Source: Meghimatium bilineatum (taxonomy: Eukaryota; Mollusca; Gastropoda; Stylommatophora; Philomycidae). Taken from it: a stretch of DNA of 64,000 bases. Shown here in pieces: positions 44,596 to 55,999 of the stretch. The DNA is taken from contig CM067310.1 in assembly GCA_034231615.1 (NCBI GenBank), positions 7,300,010-7,364,009 on the forward strand, given 5' to 3'. The translations under genes were made by a program, and so were the position numbers. The stretch's first letter is position 1. Each line of letters opens with the position of its first letter. The notes under the pieces are model-generated. The model worked only from the letters and a program-made list of their open reading frames with translations. It did not search any database and was not told the DNA's origin.

Positions 44596-45165
44596 CTAAA
44601 ATAAATGAAAACTTCAGGCAGGATGAAGTATCTGTTTTTTAAAAAGGCAAACAGAACAAGGTCTGACTGGTTTAACATAGACGAAATACTTTATATTGTA
44701 CAGGAATTGTTCAAAACTAAATGTTAGACCCCTATACCTATGCACAGTACATTCACGGAGGTAAACATATTTATTTTTACTCACAGAGACGGGTTTCCGT
44801 AGATGAGAACATTGTGTGATAAATATGTGTTGTGATGTTTTGTTTTTGCTAGACCATGTTTCAGCGACAGGGAATACAGAAACCACCTCTGTACCATACG
44901 TAGATTATCATGTGTCAACAGACATTTTGGTTAATGGAGCACTATCAATGTATAGGCTTCATTGTCAGCATATGCCTATATATACCGGTATATCAATTGG
45001 CCCCGATTTAACTCTTTTGGATCAATGCCCATCAGTCATTTGGATGATATCATGTTGTTCTGTCATCTCTCTGTGTCTTTGTTTCACCTATTCTTGAGTG
45101 TGTTTTGTCTATTTTCTGTTTGTGTTGTTTCACCTCTTACCTTCTAGTTTTAATTCTTCTGGAAT
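44596..45165. other. Probable HNF4 3' UTR / flank; nothing else recognised
   Basis: No further coding exon was recognised after the stop. Short open frames here lack recognisable content. Confidence 0.4.
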
Positions 45166-45169
45166 ATAT

Positions 45170-45335
45170 CTATATCTGCCATGTGAGCATCAATTGTGCT
45201 GTTCTTGCTTGTCATTATTGTGAATGTATTCTTGGTAAAGGACTTTTGGTCAAAATGCCAATTTTTGTGTGTTATTATGTGTGTTTCCAGTGATTAGCAA
45301 AACCTCATTATCTTGTTCCAAGTTTCGACATACAG
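45170..45335 (+). repeat. Dispersed repeat F
   Basis: TATTCTTGGTAAAGGACTTT, TGGTCAAAATGCCAATTTTT and GATTAGCAAAACCTCATTAT match 22745, 35110 and 52425. Confidence 0.65.
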
Positions 45336-45720
45336 TAAATCTCAATCCATGAGAAGAATCTCAATTGTTATTGTTTTCACTTTACGATGGTAACCTGTGT
45401 AAATTCAAGTACAAGGCCCTACAGTATTATATTGAACCAATTCAGAACAAGTGTAGAAGTAGACCAATTCTTTTCTATGGATGTGAAGCATGGATTATAA
45501 AGTTCAAAGTGAACTGGTGGCTACTGAAACGTATTTTAGTTGTTATGAAGAAAGATGAAAATATCATGGACAGCTAATAAAATTAATATAGGGGTCATCG
45601 GTCATCAAGATAGTGAAGTAACACAACAAAAGTTATAACAAAAATTAGAAGCAGTCGAGTAGACATCTGTGACCACGTTGATAATGATACAGACAGCAGT
45701 AAAAATGTCAATCATGTTTC
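45336..45720. other. Possible LINE remnant; not resolved
   Basis: A 70-codon frame contains PILFYGCEAWIIKFKVNW, resembling the YGCE-W motif after LINE RT domains. The context is too degraded to be sure. Confidence 0.35.
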
Positions 45721-45724
45721 ATCA

Positions 45725-45970
45725 TGGTTAGCTTTGAGCATGGTGACCAGTGTGTAAGTATAAGAAGCAGTTCTCTTGTACGGCCTGGCCTACTTCTAGC
45801 GACATGGTTGCAGACTGTGGATTCAGTTGAAGTGGTAACAAAATGAGATTAAGAGGCTATTGGCGCAAATAAAATGGTAGCACAACGCATTTGCATTCTT
45901 GGACTCCCCTGCTCGAAATCTAGTAGGAACAACCTGCTACAAGAGAGATCCAATGGGTGTCTGAGAAACA
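45725..45970 (+). repeat. SINE-B, long copy
   Basis: GTTAGCTTTGAGCATGGTGA, TAGCGACATGGTTGCAGACT, TTGGCGCAAATAAAATGG and GAGAGATCCAATGGG follow the same order as 1735-2015. Confidence 0.7.
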
Positions 45971-46009
45971 ATGTTCCCCTCCCCCCTCCCAAAAAAACTC
46001 TCAAGAATT

Positions 46010-46245
46010 TTAGGGCACGTGATGAGAAGAGGAAATCTTGAATATTTGTAACCCACAGAAAGATCAAAGAGACATAGGAAGACAAAGAGAGAACTTGTTG
46101 GATGGGTTATCATCATGGCATGGGAGAATATCACCAACTGAGCTTATTAACAGCACAAGAGATAAAGAGTTGTGGAGAAATATAATCTCCTGCGCCACTT
46201 GGTACTGTATAATGTACTGTATACCACGTTCGAGACATTGCTATG
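46010..46245 (+). pseudogene. LINE reverse transcriptase C-terminal remnant
   Basis: In two frames it reads GHVMRRGNLEYL (with one base missing), then HRKTKRELV/GRQRENLLDGLSSWHGR, then RDKELWRNIISCATW. This is the typical RTE-like LINE tail. Confidence 0.65.
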
Positions 46246-46915
46246 ATTGATCAAGATATTCCATACCATCTTGAAGTCCTAACCATTCTTTTTCTCTAAA
46301 CCATCCTGAGTCTCCAAGTCCTCCTAGGGCCAACAAAATCCCTTCGGTTTCCCTTTCAGTCCTTCTCAGGACTTCAGGACTTCTAGTCATTTTTAGAACT
46401 TTCAGTCCTTTGCAGGACTCCTAGTCTTTTTCAGGTTTTCTCCACAGCTGTTTGAACAGAGGAATGTTCAATATAGAAGATTCCTGGCATTGTGAATTTT
46501 CTTTGGCAATAATTTCACGCACGATTTATATTGTCCCAGATCATAAGGTCACACATAGATAAAAGCCAACATGGCAATGGTATAACCAACATAGACTCCT
46601 GTTTTAGGTTGAATGGGTTTTGCTTTGGCCAGAGTCTTTAACCCCCCATTTAACAAACAAATAACACACAAACCTAACCCTAACCCATATTTTTCTCACC
46701 CCACACTTACGTACTCAGAATTGTGTCAGCAAATTAAGTAGAGTAGCAGTACATGAAAGTGTGTACAATAAATATTATGTTGTGATTATGTTTATTTGAT
46801 GTATTTTCAATTTTAGACTGTTCGTTTTTTATATTTTATATTCGATTTTTTACATGTGAATTGTGGGAAAACTGGCACAGTTGATATTTGTAAATGTTTT
46901 CTGTTAAATATATGT
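46246..46915. other. No gene seen
   Basis: A short run of CAGTCCTTCTCAGGACTTCA-like phrases (about 46300-46430) suggests a degenerate simple repeat. AATAAATATTATG at about 46767 could be a poly(A) signal but is 2.2 kb past the HNF4 stop. Confidence 0.4.
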
Positions 46916-46919
46916 TACA

Positions 46920-47330
46920 TGGTTCAGCTTACTTTCGATTACTTGAAAAGTTTGGAATGGGTATCTATATGATATATGCTTTGTACATTAGCTTACTTGA
47001 GAAGCATGGAATGGGTATCTGATGCATATATTTTTATGCATTAGGTTACTTCAGATTACTTGAGATATTTGGAATCTATTGGATATATGCTTTGTATGTT
47101 AGCTTACTTCAGATTACTTGAGTTTGGAATGATTATCTGTTGGATATATGCTTTGTATGTTAGCTTACTTCAGATTACTTGAGAAGTTTAGATTCGATAT
47201 CTGTTTGATATATGCTTTGTATGTTAGCTTACTTCAGATTACTTGAGTTTGGAATGATTATCTGTTGGATATATGCTGTGTATGTTAGCTTACTTCAGAT
47301 TACTTTAACCATTTGGAAGATATGGGTATA
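46920..47330. repeat. About 60-bp degenerate minisatellite, 6 copies
   Basis: TTAGCTTACTTCAGATTACT, GGATATATGCTTTGTATG and TTGGAATGATTATCTGTT recur in order with indels. Confidence 0.85.
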
Positions 47331-47479
47331 TGGGATAGATGTATTTATTCTTCTGTGGCTATGGCTAGAATAGAATTCAGGATCTGGGAGTAAAGCGCGG
47401 TGTTGCATGAAATGAGCAGCATATAGGAATCAAAAGAAGAGTTATCAACCAACACAGAACTGGAAAATTCAGTTACCAC

Positions 47480-47602
47480 ATGATAGATATTCATGAGATA
47501 TATTCATGAAGGATATCCATGACAGATATTCATGAAGGATATCCATGACAGATATTCATGAAGGATATCCATGACAGATATTCATGAATGATATCCATGA
47601 AA
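47480..47602. repeat. About 30-bp minisatellite, 4 copies
   Basis: GATATTCATGAAGGATATCC plus ATGACA repeats. Each unit contains the near-palindrome GGATATCC. Confidence 0.85.
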
Positions 47603-47604
47603 GC

Positions 47605-47740
47605 ATTAGTCCTCAGACTCTCACTGGATCTTTCTTGTACTAGAAAAATGCTCTTACTAGTTTTCCAGGAGGTGTATTCCAGAGAATGGAGATGAATTGT
47701 GTCACAGTTTTACTAGTGTACATTTTTCAAAACATTCGAT
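47605..47740 (-). repeat. SINE-B, diverged
   Basis: TCAGACTCTCACTGGATCTT, CCAGAGAATGGAGATGAATT and GTGTCACAGTTTTACTAGTG are recognisable. Confidence 0.6.
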
Positions 47741-47754
47741 TTCAGTGACTAATG

Positions 47755-48540
47755 AGAAGGCGAGAGTGTGAAGTTGATGGAAAGATGGAGAAAGTGTTAA
47801 GTTAATGTGAAGATGAAAGCGTAAAGTTGGTGGAAAGATGGAGAAAGTGTTAAGTTAATGTGAAGATGAAAGCGTGAAGTTGATGGAAAGATGGAGAAAG
47901 TGTTAAGTTAATGTGAAGATGAGAGTGTGAAGTTGGTGGAAAGATGGAGATAGTGTTAAGTTAATGTGAAGATGAGAGTGTGAAGTTGGTGGAAAGATGG
48001 AGATAGTGTTAAGTTAATGTGAAGATGAGAGTGTGAAGTTGGTGGAAAGATGGAGATAGTGTTAAGTTAATGTGAAGATGAGAGTGTGAAGTTGGTGGAA
48101 AGATGGAGATAGTGTTAAGTTAATGTGAAGATGAGAGTGTGAAGTTGGTGGAAAGATGGAGAAAGTGTTAAGTTAATGTGAAGATGAGAGTGTGAAGTTG
48201 GTGGAAAGATGGAGAAAGTGTTAAGTTAATGTGAAGATAAAAGCGTGAAGTTTATGGAAAGATGGCGAAAGTGTTAAGTTAATGTGAAGATGAAAGCGTG
48301 AAGTTTATGGAAAGATGGAGAAAGTGTTAAGTTAATGTGAAGATGAGTGCGAAGTTGATGGAAAGATGGAGAAAGTGTTAAGTTAATGTGAAGATGAGAG
48401 CGTGAAGTTGATGGAAAGATGGAGAAAGTGTTAAGTTAATGTGAAGTTGATGGAAAGATGGAGAAAGTGTTAAGTTAATGTGAAGATGAGAGCGTGAAGT
48501 TGATGAATAGATGGAGACAGTGTTAAGTTAATGTAAACAA
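47755..48540. repeat. 53-bp minisatellite, about 15 copies
   Basis: GGAAAGATGGAGAAAGTGTT, AAGTTAATGTGAAGATGAGA and GTGTGAAGTTGGT repeat. Sub-blocks with AAAGCG or GAGTGTG and with GATGG/GTTGG form local runs. Confidence 0.94.
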
Positions 48541-48784
48541 AAATGAGAACATATCATGTAAATACCAAATCAGAATTTCTGCATTTTTTATAATTTACTA
48601 TTTAGACACACTTTTATATATGTATATTCTTGATGAATGTAAATCAGAGTAATGTAACTGGATATGCAATGGAATTCAACTAGCGAGTGAGGAGAAGAAT
48701 AGGGAGGCTGGATAATCCTGTTGTAGAGCAAGATAAGAGAGATGACTGAAACTAAAGTGTTGTTTGGTGAATCTTCTTCTTCTT

Positions 48785-49845
48785 CTTTCGTTCTTCAGTC
48801 AGATATCAGATTACAGTACCAATAGATTCAGTCAGATATCAGGTTACAGTACCAATAGCTTTAGTCAGATATCAGGTTACAGTACCAATAGCTTTAGTCA
48901 GATATCAGGTTACAGTACCAATAGCTTCAGTCAGATATCAGGTTACAGTACCAATAGCTTCAGTCAGATATCAGGTTACAGTACCAATAGCTTCAGTCAG
49001 ATATAAGGTTACAGTACCAATAGCTTCAGTCAGATATAAGGTTACAGTACCAATAGCTTCAGTCAGATATCAGGTTACAGTACCAATAGCTTCAGTCAGA
49101 TATCAGGTTACAGCACCAATAGCTTCAGTCAGATATCAGGTTACAGTACCAATAGCTTCAGTCAGATATCAGGTTACAGTACCAATAGCTTCAGTCAGAT
49201 ATCAGGTTACAGTCAGATATCAGGTTACAGTACCAATAGCTTCAGTCAGATATCAGGTTACAGTCAGATATCAGGTTACAGTACCAATAGCTTCAGTCAG
49301 ATATCAGGTTACAGTCAGATATCAGGTTACAGTACCAATAGCTTCAATGAATTGTGTGATTCACTTCAGGTCATCCATGGAACCCCTCAAGTCTGGAAGT
49401 AGTGCCGTCTCAGTAGGCCATATTTTCTCTCTCACTTCTTGGTAGAGTTGACAGGCATGAAGAATGTGTTCTGCAGTCTCTGGGCTCAGTCCACAGTTCC
49501 ACAGGTCTGTCTCGCCAATCTTCAGCTTTCGGAACATGTGACTTCTCAGTCTGTTGTAGCTAGTTCGTAGTCTGAAGATGATAGTTTGTTCCTTGCGGGA
49601 CATTTGATGGTAGGGGTCATTTGGTTCTGCGGTTGGGTGCATCTGCTTCCACTTTTTCTTATATTCTGCTTTTAACATAGTCTTACATTCATAGTATGTG
49701 TTATCACTTTTTATTTCTTCCAGTGATCCCCCTTTCCTTGCCAGGAGATCAGCTTTTTCATTTCCAAGTATGCCACAGTGACCACGGATCCACTGCAGTA
49801 CTGTTTCTTTGGTAGTACTGCTGAGGTGTAGTAGGCAGGCCATCT
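48785..49845 (-). pseudogene. LINE-R fragment with 3' tail expanded to about 17 units
   Basis: The minus strand 49843-49361 is open for 160 codons: [100 protein letters not shown]. The 3' end (49345 down to 48795) is an array of about 17 of the 33-bp tail unit (around GATATCAGGTTACAGTACC), some shortened to 18 bp. A GAACGAAAGAAGAAGAAGAA tail closes it at 48775-48795. This is the best-preserved LINE-R copy here. Confidence 0.88.
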
Positions 49846-50118
49846 TAATAAGACTGCACAGAATTTAAGTCAGTGTGGAAGACAGTTGCAGCCCCATATT
49901 CCACTGGGAGCATGAGATATTCATTCATATTTAAACGATCTGTTACATAATTTCTTAACATTGTTCCAGAAAAACAAAGTTAGGTTTTTTAATACACTTG
50001 TGAAGTCTGTATTGCTTAACCTGTAGCAGCCCAGATTAAAAATAGTGCATATTTCCTGTGACACATGGCCATTTTTTATATGACTTATGGTTTTTCTGCA
50101 CATGTTTGCTTTTTCGGC

Positions 50119-50480
50119 TTCTTCTTTTCTTCTGCGTGTGTTCTCAAACTCCCGCAGATTAGCAGGATGTAGTCCGGAGAACGGAATGCGTTGTGTCATG
50201 GTTAATAGCATTGCTGCGATATCTGCGGCTTTCGGCCTGACACATCCGACTTTAGCATGGCTTTGGGTCACTGACCCTATATGGGATGGGACAGCCAACT
50301 CCATCCCATAACCTCCTTAGTCGCCTTTTACGACATGTGTGGAAGGTAAACAGTGTTGCTATTCTTTGCTAACTTTCAGGCCCCTGAAACACATGGACGA
50401 TGCTTTTTCGGAGTAACGTTTTTATTTATTGAGTTATTGATTTCAAATTCGGAGACAATAGAGATAAATGGATGCTGGAT
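50119..50480 (-). repeat. SINE-A with 11-bp target duplication; first unit of a tandem duplication
   Basis: TGCTTTTTCGG occurs at about 50107-50117 and 50401-50411 on either side of the SINE (tail CTTCTTCTTTTCTTCTGCG on the left). The right flank to 50478 (ATTGAGTTATTGATTTCAAA, GACAATAGAGATAAATGGAT) is repeated after the next SINE. Confidence 0.88.
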
Positions 50481-50845
50481 ATTCTTCTTCTTCTGTGTTC
50501 GTTCTCAAACTCCTGCAGATCAGCAGGATGTAGTCCGGAGAACGGAATGTGTTGTGTCATGGTTAATAGCATTGCTGCTATATCTGCGCCTTTCGGCCTG
50601 ACACATCCGACTTCAGCATGGCTTTGGGTCACTGACACTATATGGGATGGGACAGCCAACTCCATCACATAACCTCCTTAGTCGCCTTTTACGACATGTG
50701 TGGAAGGTAAACAGTGTTGCTATTCTTTGCTCCCCTTTCAGGCCCCTGAAACACATGGACGATGCTTTTTCGGCATAACGTTTTTATTTATTGAGTTATT
50801 GATTTCAAATTCGGAGACAATAGAGATAAATGGATGCTGGATATG
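50481..50845 (-). repeat. SINE-A, second unit of the tandem duplication
   Basis: SINE-A plus about 93 bp of 3' flank is duplicated head to tail from the unit before, with offset about 363 bp and only a few differences (GGAGTAACG against GGCATAACG). Confidence 0.9.
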
Positions 50846-51985
50846 ATTTTGGAGGTATTATTTGCTTGTGTGTGTCAGTAACCTTCGATAACAGTTACCA
50901 TGTTGTTCCAACAGGATGATGTTGTATTGACCTAGTTACGGGCATGGCGTGGGTGAGCAGAACAACAAAGAAACCTGTCGCAAGGGCCAGAGTTGTGCCC
51001 TGATGTTGACGTCTGTTTCGGCAGCATTAGACTCGAAACACCATCGAGTCGAATGGCTGCTGGAACATGGGCGGAGCACTTATGGGAATGCCCCATGTGC
51101 TGTGAGGCCAGTTTTTAATCAAGAATCAAGAAGAATGTGTATGTGTATGTCAGTGTTATCGGTATGTTGTGTACAACCAAAATCAAGAATATGGATAGAA
51201 ACATACAAAGAACTTGCAGTGTCAAGACCTAGTTGTAGAAAACATGGCTCCTCAAATTCCTCATTGTAAATGACTTCAATTACTACCTATTAAATATTAT
51301 AAACATCTGTATCAAACAACAAAAGTTATTCTTCAGTAACTGAAATAATGAAGCTTTAAAATTCGTCCTTTTCTGAATTATATTCTGTGAAGAAATAGCG
51401 AAAAATGGCGGCACCAAAGCTAGACCTATGCATTTCAGCTTCCAAACGTGAAAGGTTGAATAAATTACGACTACATATTTATATCGCTGCAGAAAACTAA
51501 GTAACAATAACTCTAGCACACACTATAAGAGCATGATGGGAAATAAAAATGGACGATTGTTGTCCATGACTACACATGGCTACCTTGGTGTATATATTTG
51601 TCAACATTTGATGTCTATTGCTATATGACATTTGTCGACATTTGTAGACTACTGGTTGCTACAGGTTAATGACTCTGAAACATGACATATCACCCAAAAA
51701 TGACATCAAAACACAGGAAAAGAAGTAAATTTATCAATAGATGTCTCAATCTAGTTTGCAATATATGACCAGAGTTGATATCATATGATGAGCCATAGAA
51801 GAGAAAACACTAGTGCCTGGTGAAGGTAGAGATAAAAAGTTGTGATAGAGAAGGTCACACCTTCAGAAAGAAGGGTGGCAAAATCAATCACGAGAAGCTA
51901 CAATTTGACAGCTTCATCCATTTGCAATATGTAAACTAGTCTACTTCCTGACCGTCTTTAAAGATGCAGAAGGCTATCATCTTTC
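50846..51985. other. No gene seen
   Basis: A 106-codon open frame (50949-51269) has no recognisable domain. The rest is unassigned. Adjacent phrases with TTTGTCGACATTTG occur at 51598-51650. Confidence 0.4.
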
Positions 51986-51987
51986 TC

Positions 51988-52405
51988 TCATTCATTAGCT
52001 CTGAGATGTGATCATCATTCTCTCAATTCATTATCTCTGAGATGTGATCATCTTTCTCTCATTCATTATCTCTTGGATGTGATCATCTTTCTCTCATTCA
52101 TTATCTCTTGGATGTGATCATCATTCTCTCATTCATTAGCTCTGAGATGTGATCATCATTCTCTCAATTCATTAGCTCTGAGATGTGATCATCTTTCAAT
52201 TCATTAGCTCTGAGATGTGATCATCTTTCTCTCATTCATTAGCTCTGAGATGTGATCATCATTCTCTCAAGTCATTAGCTCTGAGATGTGATCATCTTTC
52301 TCTCATTCATTAGCTCTGAGATGTGATCATCTTTCTCTCATTCATTAGCTCTGAGATGTGATCATCATTCTCTCATTCATTATCTCTTGGATGTGATCAT
52401 CCTGT
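51988..52405. repeat. 35-bp minisatellite, about 11 copies
   Basis: TCATTAGCTCTGAGATGTGA plus TCATCATTCTCTCAT, with CTTTCTCTC and TATCTCTTGG variants. Confidence 0.94.
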
Positions 52406-52424
52406 ACTCATCATGCGATATGTT

Positions 52425-52500
52425 GTATTGATGATAAATGTCTTTTGGTATAAACATCAATTTGTGTTTTCCCTTTATGTTTCTAGTGATTATAAATTTC
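52425..52500 (+). repeat. Dispersed repeat F
   Basis: TGTATTGATGATAAATGTCT, TTTGGTATAAACATCAATTT and TCTAGTGATT match the other F copies. Confidence 0.55.
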
Positions 52501-52539
52501 CCAATTCATTACCAATTTTCCAATTCATTACCCATTTTC

Positions 52540-53110
52540 CAATTTATGCTTCTGGATTAGAAACCCATGGCGCATGAAACATTTCCATAAGTTCTCTGCT
52601 CTCCCGTTCCAGCAGCCCTCTAAGAGTATGCAGACTCAAAGTTTCGGTCAGATGTTGATTGTGTGATCTTGTAGTGTTTCGGAGAGGACACACTTTCTCC
52701 TCTCAACTCAATTTCTGTCATTCTTTGTATATACACGTTATCACCTCCAGCATCGCCCTCTTTACTCTAGGGATGTAGATACATTTAAGAGACGGGCTCT
52801 TCCTCAATCCCCTCTTTTTGATAAAAAATTTGATGACCTTTTTGTCAAAATTTGCTACGGGAGGGTTTTTACCCATTTTTGGTTAAATTTCCAGTACTAA
52901 AAGACATATTTTAGATTTGTTGGAGGTGGGGTTTTTTTTTAACAACACTCCCACTCCCTCTTTTATCTATGGACTTGATTAAATAAGTTACTGCCCTTAT
53001 TAAGTTACTATGTCTCTGGAATACCGTGCCATCAACCACAGCATTGCCCACCAATGAGTCTGCTCTTTCATTACCTCTCACCCCTGCATGACCAAGTCAG
53101 TATATTCATG
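52540..53110 (-). pseudogene. LINE-T fragment: RNase H C-terminus
   Basis: On the minus strand near 53100-52970 one frame reads GHAGVRGNERADSLVGNAVV, DGTVFQRHSNLIRAVTYLIK. This is the last RNase H block with intact GNERAD. Further down (52750-52550) the sequence decays into TGCTGGAACGGGAGAGCAGA and GCATAAATTGG, consistent with the family 3' end. There is no long open frame. Confidence 0.65.
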
Positions 53111-53189
53111 TAATACTTTGAACAACCGATCTATTCAGTAACGTAACCCATCCTTTTCTTAACATACACCTTTCTACCTTACACAACAC

Positions 53190-53290
53190 GCTTTGTGAGC
53201 ATGGGGGTATCAGCTTTGCGAGCCTGGGGGTATCAGCTTTGTGAGCCTGAGGGTATCAGCTTTGCGAGCCTGAGGGTATCATCTTGTGAG
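53190..53290. repeat. 29-bp minisatellite, about 3.5 copies
   Basis: GGGTATCAGCTTTGCGAGCC plus TGAGGGTAT repeats. Confidence 0.85.
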
Positions 53291-53379
53291 TTAACATTGA
53301 AGTCAAAAACCGAATGCCGTCATAACCGCTTGTATTCCCATTTTCATGCTTGATGTTGGAGTAAGGAGTAAGCAGATGA

Positions 53380-53480
53380 TCTCTTGAGCACCTTCCTGCC
53401 ACTTGTGTAGGCAACAAAACCTCCTCCGCACTAATTTCTTTCTCTGCTGACTGAACCATCTGTATATATGATTGATCTGT
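53380..53480. repeat. Dispersed repeat shared with 1.45 kb
   Basis: GTGTAGGCAACAAAACCTCC, AATTTCTTTCTCTGCTGACT and GAACCATCTG match 1475-1545. Confidence 0.5.
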
Positions 53481-53487
53481 ATATATT

Positions 53488-53660
53488 CTTCTTCTTCTTC
53501 AGCATACATTCTCAAACTCCTGCTGAATTTCTCTTGTAGCAGGACCATGGTCCTACTATATTTCCAGCAGGATGTAGTCCAGAGAATGGAAAATGCGTTG
53601 TGTTGCCGTTTTATTTGCGCCAATGGCCCGAAACATCCATCTTCAGCGCAGATCTGTGTA
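53488..53660 (-). repeat. SINE-B with imperfect target duplication
   Basis: The tail CTTCTTCTTCTTCAGC is followed by ATTCTCAAACTCCTGCTG, GGACCATGGTCCTACTATAT and TTGTGTTGCCGTTTTATTTG. GATCTGTATATAT on the left and GATCTGTGTATATG on the right flank it. Confidence 0.8.
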
Positions 53661-54078
53661 TATGCTTGTGTCTATTATCATTCATTTATTACAACCGATT
53701 TACATCACAGTTGACAGTACTCTCTTTCATATTGTCGATATCTGTGATGTTGCAAAGATGCAATAAACATATAAAACTCACATGAATTTGTACTGTTTAA
53801 TATATTCCTATGATTGTTAAATAACAATTGTGTCTTATACTCCATTGTCTGAGGTACACTTGTATATTTATTTTTTTACTATCTGTTATCAAATTGTCAT
53901 TGGATCTTTTCTGTAGCTGGATAATCATCGTTGCACAGGAACAAAGTAATACTGAGATGTAAAATGCGTACGATTCTGGTGCAGAGTAGTACAATACATT
54001 GCAATTTTATACTGGAAGAAAAATTTTATGTATTCTGAATATGATTGCATCATTATTTTATGTGAATTTTCTGCTACA
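53661..54078. other. No gene seen
   Basis: AT-rich unassigned sequence. Confidence 0.4.
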
Positions 54079-54079
54079 C

Positions 54080-54935
54080 ATTATTTCTTCTTCTTCTTTC
54101 GTTCACTTGAAACATGTCTATATCTGTAATTCTGTCTCCTGAATAAAACTCACTGTCTTTTGTAGTTCATACAGTGGCACATAGAGCTTTGATTCCAGTG
54201 TTGTTACCTCTGGCCAATATGTCTGCCTCAGCGTTTCATGCTCAGAACAATCTTGAAGTATATGTTTGCTGCCTGTCCACATGCACACATGGCAGTATTG
54301 CCAATCTTGAACTTTGTATACATGTGACTGCGGAGTCGGTTGTGTCCTGTTCTGAGATGTAGAATTATAACTTGTTCTGATCTGTTCATAATGTGATAGT
54401 CATCTTGTGTTGGTGTTTGTGGCTTTCTTATTGACTTGATCGTCTGTTATTTCTGATGATAGGTGATTGGTATATCTGGTTGGTCTTCGACAGCACCTTC
54501 CTTAGCCAGTTGGTCTGCTTTTTCATTTCCTGGTATTCCATAGTGAGAGGGTATCCATTGCATGGTTACCCTATACTGGTAAGACAATTCGCTAAGTAGT
54601 TTTTTCAAGTCTGTTAGTTTTCCAGACTGGAGAGCTTGAAGCACTGATCTTGCATCTGTCAGGAATACCACAGGCTGTAGGTCAGAGTTGAAGTTCAGCA
54701 GTTTTTTAACTGCCACACTAATTGCCTGGATTTCTGCATCATAATTATTGCAGAATTTTCCCGTCGGTGTTCTGATTGTATCTCTAGGCTTGTGTGGATA
54801 TTCTATATATACACCTGCACCTCCATTCCTCACTGCATTCTGTGCTGACCCATCTGTGTATACTCTGACCCATATATCTTGTGGATATTCCTCATCTGGG
54901 AAACTGAGGGTGACTGTCCTTCGCTGCACTGCTAC
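54080..54935 (-). pseudogene. LINE-S: complete RNase H domain, then frameshifted 3' end
   Basis: The minus strand 54929-54447 is open for 160 codons and spans a whole RNase HI fold: VYTDGSAQNA (Asp 1), NNYDAEIQAISVAV (Glu), VVFLTDARSVLQAL (Asp 2), WIPSHYGIPGNEKADQLAKE (final Asp block). All four acidic residues are kept. The frame then breaks, but the sequence continues as ...[14 protein letters not shown] and KTVSFIQETELQI, with a GAACGAAAGAAGAAGAAG tail at about 54087-54105. The polymerase is missing, so it is not autonomous. Confidence 0.85.
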
Positions 54936-55420
54936 ACATTATAAATACATCTACTACTTCTAACATCATCCCTTCACTATGAACTGCATCTAACTGCAAG
55001 CAACTGTTCAAACGAATGATAAATGCAAGATAAATGTGTTATTTTTTAAGATTATTATTAAATGCATTCATGCACATTGATAACCCCGCATTTTCATTCG
55101 GTGTCCTACACAGAACAAAAACATCATGTGGAAATTATTACATTATCTGCACTTTTCTCACTAAATGCATTCTATGGAAACCCATGCACATGAGATTCTG
55201 GCACATTTTACAGACCTGTATTATTTTGTTCCACATGAACCCAATCATCTTAGTAGATGTCCAGCAGCAGGTAATCCATAAATCAGTTGTATGTTGTGTT
55301 GCTGTTTAAAATTCATCAAAGCCTAGAAATGGAATTTTGTATATGTTCTGTGTGTTACCAATTCCACTGAACTATGGATATTTTTAACCATATTACTAGC
55401 AGGCTAGCATGTGTATGGAA
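54936..55420. other. No gene seen
   Basis: Unassigned. Open frames here lack recognisable content. Confidence 0.4.
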
Positions 55421-55424
55421 ACAT

Positions 55425-55790
55425 ATTTATCAGCATTGCTCACACAGCAAGCTTACCTTTGTGAACAAAGATGTGTTAATCTTGAGCTTCATACATAATG
55501 ATGTGATGACCTGAAGTATTGAAACCTATTTATCAGCATTGCTCACACAGCAAGCTTACCTTTGTGAACAAAGATGTGTTAATCTTGAGCTTCATACATA
55601 ATGATGTGATGACCTGAAGTATTGAAACCTATTTATCAGCATTGCTCACACAGCAAGCTTACCTTTGTGGTCACCTGTCTAAATTGTGGGCTCAGTTGTT
55701 GTTGTTTGACAGTTTTCCTGTTGTCTGGGTCACTGTTGACTGGACCGCAGATGCCCACAACAAAGATGTGTTAATGTTTAGCTTCATATG
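55425..55790. repeat. About 117-bp tandem repeat, 2-3 copies
   Basis: TTTATCAGCATTGCTCACAC, AGCAAGCTTACCTTTGTG and AACAAAGATGTGTTAATCTT, then CATAATGATGTGATGACCTG occur at about 55428, 55531 and 55635 with near identity. The last copy diverges after ACCTTTGTG. Confidence 0.88.
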
Positions 55791-55999
55791 AGATGACCTA
55801 AAGTAGCACTAGCTAAGACTTTGCTTAACTTCCAACGGGAGTGTTATATCATTAGACTTGTCTGGCTAATGAAGTCTCGACATACTCTTGGTAGTGATGA
55901 AGATTGCAAGTAAACCATACCTTAGATGGGATAACTAACCTCATACCTAACCCTGCTTAGCTGCCTTTATGAGATCACATGCGATAGTAGTATCGTATC

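Noticed and set aside
50949..51269. 106-codon frame between SINE-A copies and a minisatellite
   Set aside because: Composition is unremarkable, with no domain and no conserved neighbours; it cannot be supported as a gene.
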